Assembly (NCBI RefSeq): GCF_000835495.1
Contig: NW_015622542.1
Span: 1,696,485-1,760,484, forward strand
From: Cladophialophora immunda
Taxonomy: Eukaryota > Ascomycota > Eurotiomycetes > Chaetothyriales > Herpotrichiellaceae
Reading direction: 5' to 3'
DNA length: 64,000 nt
Part shown: piece by piece, positions 10,032 through 24,314 of the stretch
How the letters are laid out: each line of letters starts with the position of its first letter
How positions within the stretch are numbered: the stretch's first letter is position 1
Notes under the pieces: generated by a model
The model's database searches: none
Seen by the model: the letters and a program-made list of their open reading frames with translations, nothing else
What the model was told of the DNA's origin: nothing
Program-made: the position numbers and the translations under genes

Positions 10032-11351
10032 TGATAACTCGACGAGGAAAAGGATAGTGTGTAATAATGGCTGTTGAAGAACAGGAGAATGTCAGCTTCG
10101 AGCACGGAAAACAAAGGCTGTGGAATTTCAGGAATCAAAGGAGGTTGACGCACGATTCTGCCATATACATAAGTGCCGTTCAACCACGCCAACGACTTCC
10201 GTCTCGAGGTTTCCAGCATTGTGAGGAGGAGGAAGTCGGAGAGGAGGTGCGAAAATGGACGAGATGAGAGGTCTGGAATATTGTGGGAAGATGAGGTCAA
10301 CGAGTTGAAGTGAGGGACGTCCGTGACGCCAGGGTCTTAACTAGGGCGCAGGCTCCGGCGGACAAAGCGCCAGTCGTTTGGATATGTCGCGACAGTGCTG
10401 AAAGAGCGAGGGACGCAGTGACGAGGGGGTGTCTTGTGCTACTGGCAATCAAGGTTCTGGCTATTATCCGTCAAAGGTCGTTAGATGCTGTGCGCAACAA
10501 AGTGAACGAAAGTGTGAGGTTGGTGGTTGACAGCAAACACTAAGGGGGCCATGGGCCAGGCCTGGAAGGAAAGGGCTCGCTAGGCTCACCAGGCTCACCA
10601 GATGCCAGAGCTACGCCTACACAGGAACTGAGCCTCGATACGTCCTGCGTTTCCAGGGTCTGCTCGCCGGAGTGTCGGAAGTCCGCATGACCATCTTCCC
10701 CGCCAGTCAGCATCGACACCAGCCCACGATGGCCCATCTTGCCCATCCACCTGATCTGATTTATACCTGGGATTGGATTAGAGCAAATGGAGAGGAAAAG
10801 ATATTGTTGTGGTCGCAGATGGGATTCCCATTTCTCTCTTCCGTATAAATATCGACGAGGGGGTGGCTAGGAGCAGAGTCGTCAGCACAAGTCCTCCGGT
10901 CCCGCGACGGCTGCCTTCATGTGCAAGGTGCATGTGCAAGCTGGACTGGCACATATGAGGCATGCAAAACACCCATTTTCTCGGCGAAGCAGCAAAAGCT
11001 TCAAATCTCATGCAGGCCCTTGAACAAGCATACTAGGCGAGAGCGAGCGATGGCTGAGATGCTGCTTGCTAACAAGTTAACCCCCCCAAACGGCCTCAAG
11101 TCAAGCAGCCTGTGACGTCGGTTGCCGATGCACCTGCGAGCCTGTATTTTTCCAATCACCCCACCAGTTCCGTTGTATTGAGCCCAACCCGACTTGACCC
11201 CTCCGACAAGTGCCAATAAGTTCAACAGGTCAGTCGTTTTTCTGTGCACAGTTCCGTAGCTCAACCAAAGTTCATATTTTTCTCTCTCTTCCCTTCTCAC
11301 ATTGAGCAGCGCTTCTTTCTGTTGCCTCATTGTTACCCGGCCTATTTCAAC
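10032..11351. other. Divergent intergenic region between Mpv17-type gene and PGK1
   Basis: No gene seen in 1.3 kb. It should hold two divergent promoters. The 120 bases before PGK1 are pyrimidine-rich (ttttctctctcttccc), as is usual in strongly expressed fungal genes. A short direct repeat (ggctcaccaggctcaccag) sits near 10580. Confidence 0.5.
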
Positions 11352-12654
11352 ATGTCTCTGTCTAACAAGCTCGCGATCACCGACATCGACCTCAAGGACA
11401 AGCGTGTCTTGATCCGAGTATGTCTGGTTCACATGCCATCGTCCTGTTCTTGCTGACCGGTTTCAGGTCGACTTCAATGTCCCGCTTGACGCCGACAAAA
11501 AGGTCACCAACAACCAGAGAATAGTGGGCGCTCTACCTACCATCAAATACGCCATCGAACATGGAGCCAAAGCCGTCATCCTCATGTCCCACCTCGGTCG
11601 CCCGGACGGGAAGAAGAACCCCAAATATAGCTTGAAGCCGGTCGTCCCCGAGCTCGAGAAGCTTCTAGGCAAGAGTGTCATATTCACCGACGACTGCGTT
11701 GGTCCTGAGGTGGAAGAGGTTGTCAACAAAGCCAGTGGTGGCCAAGTCATCCTGCTCGAAAACCTGCGTTTCCACGCCGAGGAAGAAGGGAGCTCCAAGG
11801 ACAAGGACGGCAACAAAGTCAAAGCCGACAAAACCGCTGTTGCCAACTTCCGGAAGGGTCTGACCGCGTTGGGTGATGTGTACATCAACGACGCCTTTGG
11901 GACCGCTCACCGAGCCCACAGCTCCATGGTCGGAGTAGAGCTACCTGAGAAGGCATCTGGGTTCTTGATGAAGAAAGAACTCGACTATTTTGCTCAAGCT
12001 CTTGAGAACCCCAAGCGGCCATTCCTCGCCATCCTCGGCGGTGCCAAGGTTTCGGACAAGATCCAGTTGATCGACAACTTGCTCGGCAAGGTCAACATCC
12101 TGATCATTTGTGGCGGCATGGCTTTCACGTTCAAGAAGACTCTGGAGGGTGTTAAGATCGGCAACAGCTTGTTCGATCAAGCCGGAAGCGAAAAATGTGC
12201 CGAGCTGGTGGAAAAGGCCAAGAAAAACAACGTCAAGATCGTCCTACCCTGCGACTATATCACTGCAGACAAATTTGACAAGGATGCCCAGACTGGCACC
12301 GCGACGGATGCTGAAGGCATCCCCGATGGATGGATGGGTCTCGACTGCGGCGAAAAGAGCATCGAACTGTATAAGCAAGCCATCGATGAGGCGCAGACGA
12401 TCCTGTGGAACGGTCCTCCGGGAGTTTTTGAATTCGACAAGTTCGCCAATGGCACCAAACAGACCTTGGATGCCTGCGTCAAAGCAGCCCAGTCTGGGAA
12501 GATTGTCATCATTGGTGGAGGTGACACAGCAACTGTCGCAGCCAAGTATGGGGTGGAGGACAAATTGAGCCATGTGTCCACGGGCGGTGGTGCAAGCCTG
12601 GAACTGCTGGAGGGCAAAGCTCTGCCAGGCGTGGTCAACCTGTCTAGTAAGTAG
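11352..12654 (+). CDS. PGK1: Phosphoglycerate kinase
   Basis: Converts 1,3-bisphosphoglycerate and ADP to 3-phosphoglycerate and ATP in cytosolic glycolysis and gluconeogenesis. Exon 1 is 11352-11417, the intron 11418-11466 (GTATGT...TTTCAG), exon 2 11467-12654, giving 417 residues, the normal fungal length. Substrate-binding VDFNVPLD and SHLGRPDG are in the N-terminal domain. The hinge/nucleotide region has [15 protein letters not shown], and the C-terminal domain has [16 protein letters not shown], then [13 protein letters not shown] and [16 protein letters not shown]. The early intron after residue 22 is typical of fungal PGK genes. Nothing unusual was noticed. Confidence 0.97.
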
Positions 12655-12885
12655 TCTACATCCTCCATGATCGACGACGCGCACGATTGATTGGTATCGA
12701 AGCAAGCGGTACTGCGAGACCGAACCTCTGAGGGCAATGCAAAACAAAGACAGTCCATTGTTGTATGATAGTTTTTTCTCCTCCCACGAACTGCTAGAAG
12801 GGAACATGCCGTATCTTTAACCATTGATGCCCTCGGTCCATGATACCAGAACGCCATGCAATGCACTGCTCTCGCACAACAAGCT

Positions 12886-13301
12886 CTATTTGCTTGATTC
12901 GACTTTCTTCAGCTCCTCCCTGTGTGACAAAATCAGCCTCGTAAAATTGCAGTGGTGATGGCACAGTGTTGTCCGGGACTCACTTCAGTTGCTTGCTGAA
13001 ATCTTCGTTCTCGTCATCATCGTCCCAGCTCTCTTCCCAGAGATGAGTAGTCCCGCCGGGTACTTCTGCGTCTTCCTGCGACCAGTCTGTTCGATATTAT
13101 GTCAACATGGACCCCGTTCTGTTGCATTTTGTCTGCGCGTTTCGTACCTTCGACCGGAAAATCCTCAAACTCGTCGTCTTCCTCGAGCATGGCCGGGGCT
13201 GGATTCGAGGCTGTCTTGGATGCTTGGGCGGCATCGACTTCGGTCTTCTGCGTCGGTTGCATCTTCGCCGTTGGTGCGTTGGAGGAGCCGGACGAGGACA
13301 T
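12886..13301 (-). CDS. SEM1: Sem1/DSS1, proteasome lid and TREX-2 subunit
   Basis: A 96-residue acidic, intrinsically disordered peptide in three exons: 13301-13148, 13086-12984 and 12919-12886. Introns are GTACGA...AACAG and GTGAGT...CACAG. Joining them gives DEFEDFPVEDWSQEDAE, then GGTTHLWEESWDDDDENEDF and a helical end SKQLKEELKKVESSK. These are the two Trp-containing acidic boxes and C-terminal helix of Sem1/DSS1. In other organisms it stabilises the 26S proteasome lid, the TREX-2 mRNA export complex and Rad51/BRCA2-type complexes. The N-terminal 30 residues are a non-conserved Ser/Ala-rich extension. It is easy to miss because each exon is short. Confidence 0.93.
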
Positions 13302-14221
13302 GGTGTTGTTGGAAGGTGAGCGCAGGCTGCGGGTCAAGTACGTAGGTAGTCTCTTGCGGCGAATCGCGGTGGCCAAAAGCAGCCAAACAACTTCTCCCTT
13401 CTGGAAGTAGGGCAACCTGTGGTCGGAAATAAATGCAGACTCTTTCTCTAGCAAGGGAGATTCAGCCTTGGTTTGGTGCGATGAGGGAATTGCTTCGAGT
13501 CGTCACTGTGTACAGGCCAAAAAAATTAACGAATGAGGAATGCTGATGTACTTTGTGGCCCGTGCCAGTCGGTAGTAGTAGTGAGGTGTGCTTTGAAGAG
13601 CGATCTCTCAGCCTGCGCCTGCTGGGGGAGTCGTGCGGCCCTGTGATTAGCCAGCTCTGGACCGTTGCGGGCTCGGATAGCCAGGACGCTACTAGTGGCC
13701 AAAGACAAGCCTTTGTAACAGGCACAAACAGGCACAAATGCAGCAGGGCATGCGATGGCGCAGCCGCAGCACGGCGGCCTCAGACGGGCATAACACGCAA
13801 ACTCCACAGATCCTGCCTGAATGTTCGTCATCATTTGATCCTCTTGAAGGCAAAACACCTCAGCTCAATTGCACAACGAACCCATCTCCGTAGTATATGC
13901 CCGTTGGTACTTTCTTTTGCAGCCAGCACGCGGGGGCCGGAAACAAAGTAAGCTCGATCCTCATCCTCATTCTTAGGCTGAAATCTATCTCCCTCCTTGT
14001 ACGTCTTCTCTTTATCACCCCTTTCTTCCTCTTTCTCTTGAGTGCTTCATATTGGGAGGTATCTTGTCCTCTATCTGCTTGAAGTACTTGATATCTTCCA
14101 ATATGATGTGTTGAGATATTGCTGTGGCCAACTTTGCCCCCCGTTTCTTAGATCCCTTGGTTTAACCAGTCAGCGCTTTAGAGGTTCTTCGCCCTTACTC
14201 CCCCCTCCTCTCGACTTCAGC
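13302..14221. other. Divergent promoter region SEM1 / IML2
   Basis: No gene is supported in these 920 bases. The frame of the IML2-like gene stays open upstream to about 14042 but without an ATG, so it is leader. A pyrimidine-rich stretch (cttctctttatcaccc) near 14005 fits a transcription-start region for the plus-strand gene. Confidence 0.45.
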
Positions 14222-16480
14222 ATGCACAGAGTCGGACGATGGTTCGACCGCGGCCGTCCCTCGATCAATGCTTCAACACACAGCCTCGACTCGCTCGAGG
14301 AGTCTCAAAACCTCGAGACTGCTATGCGAGCCGTAGACCGAGTCATGGATGACGACATCAAGGGTGCTGAGGCGGGCCTCGCCGACGGCAACTCCTCGTT
14401 CCACAAGCTTGCCAAAGGCACGCTGGCCTTCATGAAGGCAGCATTGGGATTCGAGCAAGAATTCATGAAGGAGGCTTCGGAAACGCTCTATGAGGCCGAA
14501 TCGAGTGCTTCAGCCAGTCACGCGCGCGCCCAGCACGACTCGCGTGCTTTCCAGTCCACCATCTACGAGAGAGGCTCGGAATTTGCATTGTGCCAGGCAG
14601 AGGCCCAGATCATGTCTGCCGTGGTTGGCGTGCTCAATGAGAGTCTGACCGAGTCTCTGCGAGGGTTCTATAAACTCCGCAAAGCATATATTACCCTTGA
14701 CAGCCTCGTGCAGATGGAAATCAACTTCAACCGCACTCGGTCGACGAGCAGTCTGTCAGCTTCGAGAGATCAGTCCACTGACAGCTTGCACTCATCCACC
14801 TCTGGAAAGTCGGGCCCTGCTGCTTCAGAACCCCTGCCTCACCACCAAATCCAGCCTGCACATCCATCTGCCCTCAGGAATGCGGAAGCCGTTGATGCTA
14901 CGCCAGATAGCGTTTCTGACGATGAATTCCATGAGGCAGACGAGACGAACGCGGTCACAGACGAATACCACGGCCGCTTGGAGGTGGAAGTGGAATCGGA
15001 CCATACGACGGAATTGGATCTGGAAATTGAAAAAATGAATGAACTGCCTCCAGAAGGCGTGCTCAGCCGGTCGACCACAGTAACACTGGGAATGCTCACA
15101 GAAGGGCCCGAATCGGAGGTTTTTAGCAACTCGCTCGACGTTTTCATCCACTCGGGCACGAACCTCATGTCTGGGCTATTGGCGCTGCTCATCTCCATCA
15201 TTCCCCCAGCGTTCAGCAAACTTCTGTACATCGTCGGATTCCGCGGTGATCGAGAACGAGGCATTCGGATGTTATGGCAGGCAAGTAGGTTTCCCAACAT
15301 TAATGGTGGGATGGCGGGCTTAATCTTGTTTGGTTGGTACAATGGCCTGGTCGGTTTTTGCGATATCGTTGCCGACGTGGATCCCTCCAAACCGGACGAT
15401 GTCGAAGCGTATCCTACGAAACGCTTGGAGGCACTCCTGGTCGACATGAGGAAGAGATATCCCAACAGCAATCTCTGGGTTGTGGAGGAAGCAAGGACAG
15501 CAGCCTCGAAACGAAACCTTGATCAAGCCTTGGCCATTCTCGCTTCTCCTGGCAAGAGCCAACTAAAGCAGATCGAAGCGCTGCATATGTTTGAAAAGAG
15601 TTTGAGCGCTATGCACGCCCACAGGTACCAACTGTGTGCAGACTCCATCCTCGCGTGCGTGGACCTCAACGCGTGGTCTCGCGCTTTGTACTACTACATT
15701 GCAGGAGCCGCCCACCTTTGCTTCTACCGCCATGATGAAACTCTCTCCAGCAAGGATAGAGAAAAGCATGCCAAGCTCGCCGAAGAACTGTTCAAAACAG
15801 CGCCAACCAAAGTCGGAAAGAAGAAGATGATGGGTAGGCAACTGCCCTTCGACATCTTCGTGGTGCGCAAGATTTCGAAGTGGGAAGAACGTGCTTCTCG
15901 GTGGAACTGCAGTTTCGTTGATGCAATCGGTGTGAGTCCACTCGACGAGATGATATTTCTCTGGAACGGTTTCAAGAAGATGAACGAATCGCAGCTGCAA
16001 AAATCTTTGGACAATCTTGCATGGTCTGAAAGCACACCCAACTGGAGTAAGGAAGATGTCGATGAGTACGCGATTCTTGATGTCCTCAAAGCCATCATCC
16101 TCCGAAATCTCCGCCGGCACGAGGAATCCAAGACTCTGCTGAAAAGAAAGTTGTTGGCTCAAGGGGCCCATGAGTTCAGGGGTTCGAACAAGGACGACTG
16201 GATGGCTCCAACCGCGCATCATGAAATGGCGGTTAATCTGTGGATGCAGCGGACAGCGTACACTCAGCAACACGGGGCCACGTTCCTTGGGGAGCCCACG
16301 GAGAAGTTACCTCCACTCGACCTCGCTCATGATGCAAAATTGGTTCAAGAAGCCAAACACCACCTGGAAAAGGCGAAAGGCTGGGAGAAGTACGAGCTTG
16401 ATGCCCGACTGGGCCTGAAAATCACAGCCGCTCTCAACGCAGTGAAGAAATGGGAACAGAAACATCCAAATGCACTGTGA
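14222..16480 (+). CDS. IML2: Iml2/TTC39-type mitochondrial outer membrane protein
   Basis: A single-exon protein of 752 residues of the Iml2 (DUF3808/TTC39) family. Yeast Iml2 is needed to clear cytosolic inclusion bodies through lipid droplets and is found on the mitochondrial outer membrane. The start at 14222 opens MHRVGRWFDRGRPS, the first ATG in frame. The N-terminal helical domain includes AMRAVDRVMDDDIKGAEAGL and FMKAALGFEQEFMKEAS, both family-typical. An acidic disordered insert covers about residues 170-290. The C-terminal part has TPR-like helices, with WEERASRWNC and a final HLEKAKGWEKYELDARLGLK, the usual Iml2 ending. A hydrophobic segment near residue 320 (LLALLISIIPPAFSKLLYIV) may contact membrane. 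Confidence 0.88.
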   Translation: MHRVGRWFDRGRPSINASTHSLDSLEESQNLETAMRAVDRVMDDDIKGAEAGLADGNSSFHKLAKGTLAFMKAALGFEQEFMKEASETLYEAESSASASHARAQHDSRAFQSTIYERGSEFALCQAEAQIMSAVVGVLNESLTESLRGFYKLRKAYITLDSLVQMEINFNRTRSTSSLSASRDQSTDSLHSSTSGKSGPAASEPLPHHQIQPAHPSALRNAEAVDATPDSVSDDEFHEADETNAVTDEYHGRLEVEVESDHTTELDLEIEKMNELPPEGVLSRSTTVTLGMLTEGPESEVFSNSLDVFIHSGTNLMSGLLALLISIIPPAFSKLLYIVGFRGDRERGIRMLWQASRFPNINGGMAGLILFGWYNGLVGFCDIVADVDPSKPDDVEAYPTKRLEALLVDMRKRYPNSNLWVVEEARTAASKRNLDQALAILASPGKSQLKQIEALHMFEKSLSAMHAHRYQLCADSILACVDLNAWSRALYYYIAGAAHLCFYRHDETLSSKDREKHAKLAEELFKTAPTKVGKKKMMGRQLPFDIFVVRKISKWEERASRWNCSFVDAIGVSPLDEMIFLWNGFKKMNESQLQKSLDNLAWSESTPNWSKEDVDEYAILDVLKAIILRNLRRHEESKTLLKRKLLAQGAHEFRGSNKDDWMAPTAHHEMAVNLWMQRTAYTQQHGATFLGEPTEKLPPLDLAHDAKLVQEAKHHLEKAKGWEKYELDARLGLKITAALNAVKKWEQKHPNAL

Positions 16481-16604
16481 TGATGCATTCGATGCCATCT
16501 GTCGTCATGCTTGGTGCCGAGTTTTCGATGATATTCGTCAATCGAGGTGCTAGCGCCGACCTGGTCATTTTTGTCCATCAACTGTTCCTCTTTTGGGGTC
16601 GGGT

Positions 16605-17123
16605 TCATTCTTTTGCCTGCCTCGGCAGCTTCAGGCTGAGAAAATGAGTCCCTTCCAGAGGTGTCTCATAATATGCGGCAATGTTTTCAAACCCGAAGTG
16701 TCGGTACATCCTCAATGCTGTGGCCATGCTCGGAAGGGTGTCCAATCTCATTTCATCATACCCGAGCTTCTCTGCTGCGTCAATGATGGTGGAGGCCAGG
16801 GCCTTGCCGACCCCAGTGCCTCGCCCTGCTGGCGTGACGTAGAGGCGCTTCATCTCACAGACCTTGCCTGTCACTCCAGCAGAGGGGAGAGGACGCAGTC
16901 CCACACACCCAATGGCGACCCCAGCCTCATTCCGGGCCAAAAGCAATTCTCCTTGCGGAGGGGAATACTTCCCCGGCATCCCCGCCATTTCATTGTCAAA
17001 ATTTTGGAAAGCTAGGTCGAAGCCTAACGACCCTGCATACGCATAAAAGAGGGAAATGGTATCTGTCAAGTCGTCTGGAAGTCGGACTGGAGTTATGGAA
17101 AAGCTGGCTGCTGCTTTGGCCAT
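16605..17123 (-). CDS. GNAT-family N-acetyltransferase
   Basis: A 172-residue protein with one GNAT domain. The acetyl-CoA-binding motif A is plain: MKRLYVTPAGRGTGVGKAL, with RGTGVG matching the R/Q-x-x-G-x-G/A pyrophosphate loop, followed by the helix STIIDAAEKLGYDEMRLDT and motif B MYRHFGFENIAAYYETP. I start at ATG 17123 (MAKAAASFSITPVRLPDD); the frame is open 16 codons further but without ATG. Substrate is unknown; the single-domain form resembles small-molecule or amino-acid acetyltransferases. It converges on the IML2 gene, with 124 bases between stops. Confidence 0.88.
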   Translation of the reverse strand: MAKAAASFSITPVRLPDDLTDTISLFYAYAGSLGFDLAFQNFDNEMAGMPGKYSPPQGELLLARNEAGVAIGCVGLRPLPSAGVTGKVCEMKRLYVTPAGRGTGVGKALASTIIDAAEKLGYDEMRLDTLPSMATALRMYRHFGFENIAAYYETPLEGTHFLSLKLPRQAKE

Positions 17124-20108
<2,985 letters not shown>

Positions 20109-20522
20109 ACGACGGACGGAATTTGGAAAGACAAACAAACGATACCTATGATATAAATATGAGTTTAGCCCTCGATACCTACTGTAGGACGGAGTCTCTA
20201 TCAATGAAATGAACCAGAACGAACAAGACGCCAGGCACAATCTGCCAGCGCGGCCCCCAGTGTGCCAATCCCGCAGCCTTCCTTCGCCGCCAAGCGCTCG
20301 TGACTTGGCGAGGCCGCAAGGCTGGCGAGGCTGGCTCTTCTTCCTGCGCTTGGCGTTTATTGACCGCGACATTTGGAGAATAGACGCGTCGCAGAATTCT
20401 TGCTATTGCTATTGAACTGCGCAAGCCCTTCCGCAAAGTCCACTGTCATGGCAACTATCCTTCGATTTGTACCTCAAAACGACGCTCCTTGACCAGATGC
20501 GACTCAGATAACAGCCGTAGCC
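20109..20522. other. Intergenic, tandem genes
   Basis: 414 bases between GDH1 and the nucleoporin gene, holding the 3' end of one transcript and the promoter of the next. No gene or repeat noticed. Confidence 0.5.
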
Positions 20523-23500
20523 ATGCTCAACCTCTATACTGAGACGGCCTTCCAAGTGACTGCACCAAGCGCAGACTCCGTGATACGCCTCCGAGTTCCG
20601 AGAAAGAATGGTTCTTATGACAAGCCCAAATCTTCCTCAAGCCGGTCTGAGAATGGCCGAGCGTGGAGAAGCGATCAACACTCCTATTCCTCCCATGTCC
20701 TAGCCTCTCAAAGCTCGATATATTTCCGGGCGTCGAAAACATATCCAAGGACATTCTACTGGAAGGTTGTGAACAACGGAAGGGTGTTGCACGTACAGTG
20801 CGCGGATTTTGCAAGAAGTGAAGCCGATTTGCACGAGGCCTACCTCACCCTTCAGTTCGAGTTCCAAGACCAGATCATCCCTAGAGGCGTCACTTTTGCA
20901 GATTCAGAGAATATCGACGAGATTAGCGCCTTTGTTTGTACCGACAGAAATGAGATCTTCAACCTTCGAATGCCCACCAGTGCCTTCCGCGACTCACATG
21001 TCCTGCAAAGCGAAAACCTCAGTCAGTGGTGCCAGCCGCTCGAAAGCTCCACCCTTGGAATAGATACGGTCTACCGCATTTACGCCAATACCCCTTTGGT
21101 TGTGGTGATATCTTTTGCGAGCGGAAGACTACAGAGACTGAAGAGAAGGTCTGTACACGACAGCTGGGAACAGGATAACTACGATGACCGGTCATGGGGC
21201 GCATCGATCCGAGGGCTCGTCGGCCGAAGAGGATATCACGCTATCGAATTTGGTTCGACGCAACTGGATCCGAGAACCGCCCAGACCATGGCCGTCTCCG
21301 CGGATGGAGATCTCCTCTTTACTGTGTGCCTGAACCATACTTTGAGAATTTGGAACCTCAACAATGGGAGAATCGTTGCTACGAAGGACTTGGTGGGCCT
21401 GACGCGAGACCCCAATGACAGAACCCACTTGAACCCAGCAGAAGACGCCCTGTTGCAAGTATTCAGAGAAGACGAAGCGCAGAAATTTCCCACAGTTTTG
21501 ACTTACAGCCCTCAAGAAGGAGGGCAATTCAAATTCTGGGACATTAAGGGCAGCCTCACAGACTCGCTTATTGTGGAAGACAGATATCCAGAGACAAAGC
21601 TCAGCGCTCCAGATCCAGATCCGTCAGGGAACACTGTCTGGTCCATGATCGGATTCAAGCTCGATCCAGGCACCAATTACAGGTCTGTGCAGCTCTGGGT
21701 GCTTTGGCGGAATCACAACTACCACCAACTTTACAACTGTCAACTTGAATTGGGCAGCTTAGCAAGTTCCTGGAAGTCAAATTGGGTCAAATGCAACGCA
21801 ACCGTATCCGCAAAGACTGTCCCTCCGGAGTTTGTCAGAGGCGACCAGGAAGATCCGGCGTCCAAATGGTTGGGCTTCTTCTTCCATCCTGGCCGTTACT
21901 CTGAGGCTGCGCTCGACACGGCATTATCCATATTTGAGGATGCGACTTCGGCGAAGCTGACCGCTTCTCAGAGGGAGGCTCCCCTGAGACAACGTATGTG
22001 TGCTACGGTGGCGGCCAACATCTCGCTGCGAAAGTATGGAGAATCTGAGATGGACTTTGATCGGTTCTCCATCGACACCGACACCCAATGGCGCAATTTC
22101 TACAGGATAGCTGAAAACGTCAATGACGGCCGCAATGCCCCGCTGAGCCTGGCGTACGATGCATTCAGCGAAATGGTGTGGATTACCATGGCGGACAAAT
22201 GCTGTGCGGTCCGAGAATGTAGCAAGTTTGAACTCCTTCAACAGAACGCCCTCGCCGACATAAAGGATCTCGAAGACACCACTGCTCGATTATGGCCTCA
22301 CCGAAAAGTCAGTACTGAAGACGGAGAACCCTTCCTCGACCTGGCTGTCCTCATCTCCGCGGCGAGGACGTTCAGAGAATCGTTTTCTCCCGATCTCGCT
22401 CAAGATCTCGCGCTTACAATCGAAGGCGATATGTCCGTTGGTGCCGATTATGTCACTCCAATGCGAACACTCAATATTTATGACAGTACAGGATTCGGCG
22501 ACGCTGTATCCAATGATACTTTTGAGAGACTTCAGTCTGATCTCTCCCCTATGGGTGGCATTTCTGGGCTGAATAACGAACTTTTTCTCGCGATTTTGGA
22601 GCTCTTTGCGCTGAAGAGTAGGAGAGCGAAAAGCGCCTTGAGGACTACCCTGTTTGGAAATCTTCTTTTGTCTGCCGGGGTGCTCGACTTTTTGTCCTCC
22701 CAAAATCAACTGCTCATGGACCTTCTTGCTCTGGCGATTTTTGTGGAGGGCGAGTTGAGCCAGGAGGAGGCGAAATCAACAATATTCGACGCGTCCGAGT
22801 TATATGATCAGATTGCACCCCTTCTTCGGCTGTGTAATCGCAATCTGTGGCTAGTGTCGCACTCAAGGCTGGTACCTTTAGAGATCCTCGGCGCTGATGG
22901 ACACCCAAATGCCTCCCGCCGGCGCTCTGATACCGTCGCAGACAACAAAAGACAGGTTACCATAATGGAGGACACGTTGAGCAAAGCCGTCCGACCGCAA
23001 CCCGCCGTCGAGAAACCACTGATGTATCTAATCACAGACCAGCTGTCAGAGATAGACGACTGGGCTTCTGGAAAAGATACATTGGATCCAGAAGAAGGTG
23101 CCGTCTACCTCCAATGTGACCTGCTTGTGCAGGGCGAACTCGACCTTGCCACAGAGTTTTTACAGTACCAACCTTCGACATCCTGGTCAAGCTACGTGAA
23201 AGGACGTCTGGCCACCGCGAAAGGCGAGTACGATGTGGCAGCACATTACTTCCGGAAGGCATCGTATGGTCTAGCATGCGGAAAAGCGGTTGGAAATTTG
23301 GTTGCCCTTTCAGCAGGACTGTTGTCCTTGATCGAAGCGGAGTGTTTCAACAACGGCCTGCCCGTTTACCTGCATCATATCACGACCCTTTTCGAGACTG
23401 CAAAAGCTTACAACCAAGCAGCTCAATTTGCTCACTTGACGTTAGAATCACTGGACGCTGGGCAGAAGGAGCCAATTCACAATTTCCGGGCCGAGGTGCT

Positions 23501-24314
23501 GTCTAGATTGGTCACCGCAGAGCTCAAACTGTCTAGGTTTGATCGCGCCTACAGTGCTTTGGTCCAGCTGCCAGACCAAGCATTGCAGCGATCATCAGTG
23601 ACGGCCCTGATCAACTCAATCTTGAGTTCGAGTGGATCTGTCTTCGGGCCTGAAGGTGTGGTCCGGACTCTTCAGTCTCTTCCTTGGGCTATGTATCCTC
23701 AACTTGCCCGCCACATGGATTCACACCTCGTTTCTCTCGCAAAATCCCAGTTGATGTCATCGAGCCTGAGTTCCGACAACGGCAAAGTTGACTACCTCAG
23801 CATCATGCATGCCATCCGCATTTCTCAAAATGACTACCGTGGTGCGGTTACTGTCCTCTATGATCGATTAAAGTTGATCCGCAAATCCGGTCGTGCTCGA
23901 CACGATCCCAAAGCCACCGCATTGAGACACGTCTTGCTGGCTCTCATCAATCTTATGGCCTGCATGGCACCAGACGACGCGTACATTCTTGTCGAAACCG
24001 AGGACAGCGAGACGGCCCGGAACCAGACGGACGGAGAAGACGTCGACGAGCAACATGACGGACTGATGGTGAAGATGCCCAAGCGGCGGCGGGTGATCGT
24101 CACGCTCGAAGACCTGCGGAAAGAATACCAAGCCATTCTGGACCGGTGTAGTCGGATCGAACGTGGAGATTTCGACTTTGAAGTCGACGGAGACGAGGAC
24201 AGCGAAGAAGACACCGAGGAGATGATGGCGGATCAGAGCCAATCCAGATTGAATCTATCGAAACTTTCTTCGAGAAATGGAGGTCGAGGCGGAGTGGACG
24301 CCATGGAATTTTGA
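20523..24314 (+). CDS. nup160: Nucleoporin Nup120/Nup160 (Y-complex)
   Basis: A 1263-residue single-exon protein, the length expected for a Nup120/160 scaffold subunit. It sits in the short arm of the Y-shaped Nup84/Nup107 complex of the nuclear pore. The N-terminal ~450 residues form a WD-like propeller: a clear blade is TMAVSADGDLLFTVCLNH followed by TLRIWNLNNGRIV, and FWDIKGSL marks another. The remainder is alpha-helical repeat, with typical helices such as AAHYFRKASYG. The C-terminal tail is acidic and disordered after a basic KMPKRRRVIV segment. ATG 20523 opens MLNLYTETAFQV. No intron is needed. Confidence 0.88.
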   Translation: MLNLYTETAFQVTAPSADSVIRLRVPRKNGSYDKPKSSSSRSENGRAWRSDQHSYSSHVLASQSSIYFRASKTYPRTFYWKVVNNGRVLHVQCADFARSEADLHEAYLTLQFEFQDQIIPRGVTFADSENIDEISAFVCTDRNEIFNLRMPTSAFRDSHVLQSENLSQWCQPLESSTLGIDTVYRIYANTPLVVVISFASGRLQRLKRRSVHDSWEQDNYDDRSWGASIRGLVGRRGYHAIEFGSTQLDPRTAQTMAVSADGDLLFTVCLNHTLRIWNLNNGRIVATKDLVGLTRDPNDRTHLNPAEDALLQVFREDEAQKFPTVLTYSPQEGGQFKFWDIKGSLTDSLIVEDRYPETKLSAPDPDPSGNTVWSMIGFKLDPGTNYRSVQLWVLWRNHNYHQLYNCQLELGSLASSWKSNWVKCNATVSAKTVPPEFVRGDQEDPASKWLGFFFHPGRYSEAALDTALSIFEDATSAKLTASQREAPLRQRMCATVAANISLRKYGESEMDFDRFSIDTDTQWRNFYRIAENVNDGRNAPLSLAYDAFSEMVWITMADKCCAVRECSKFELLQQNALADIKDLEDTTARLWPHRKVSTEDGEPFLDLAVLISAARTFRESFSPDLAQDLALTIEGDMSVGADYVTPMRTLNIYDSTGFGDAVSNDTFERLQSDLSPMGGISGLNNELFLAILELFALKSRRAKSALRTTLFGNLLLSAGVLDFLSSQNQLLMDLLALAIFVEGELSQEEAKSTIFDASELYDQIAPLLRLCNRNLWLVSHSRLVPLEILGADGHPNASRRRSDTVADNKRQVTIMEDTLSKAVRPQPAVEKPLMYLITDQLSEIDDWASGKDTLDPEEGAVYLQCDLLVQGELDLATEFLQYQPSTSWSSYVKGRLATAKGEYDVAAHYFRKASYGLACGKAVGNLVALSAGLLSLIEAECFNNGLPVYLHHITTLFETAKAYNQAAQFAHLTLESLDAGQKEPIHNFRAEVLSRLVTAELKLSRFDRAYSALVQLPDQALQRSSVTALINSILSSSGSVFGPEGVVRTLQSLPWAMYPQLARHMDSHLVSLAKSQLMSSSLSSDNGKVDYLSIMHAIRISQNDYRGAVTVLYDRLKLIRKSGRARHDPKATALRHVLLALINLMACMAPDDAYILVETEDSETARNQTDGEDVDEQHDGLMVKMPKRRRVIVTLEDLRKEYQAILDRCSRIERGDFDFEVDGDEDSEEDTEEMMADQSQSRLNLSKLSSRNGGRGGVDAMEF

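Noticed and set aside
16450..17015. Plus-strand frames across the GNAT gene
   Set aside because: They are antisense to a gene with clear acetyl-CoA-binding motifs.
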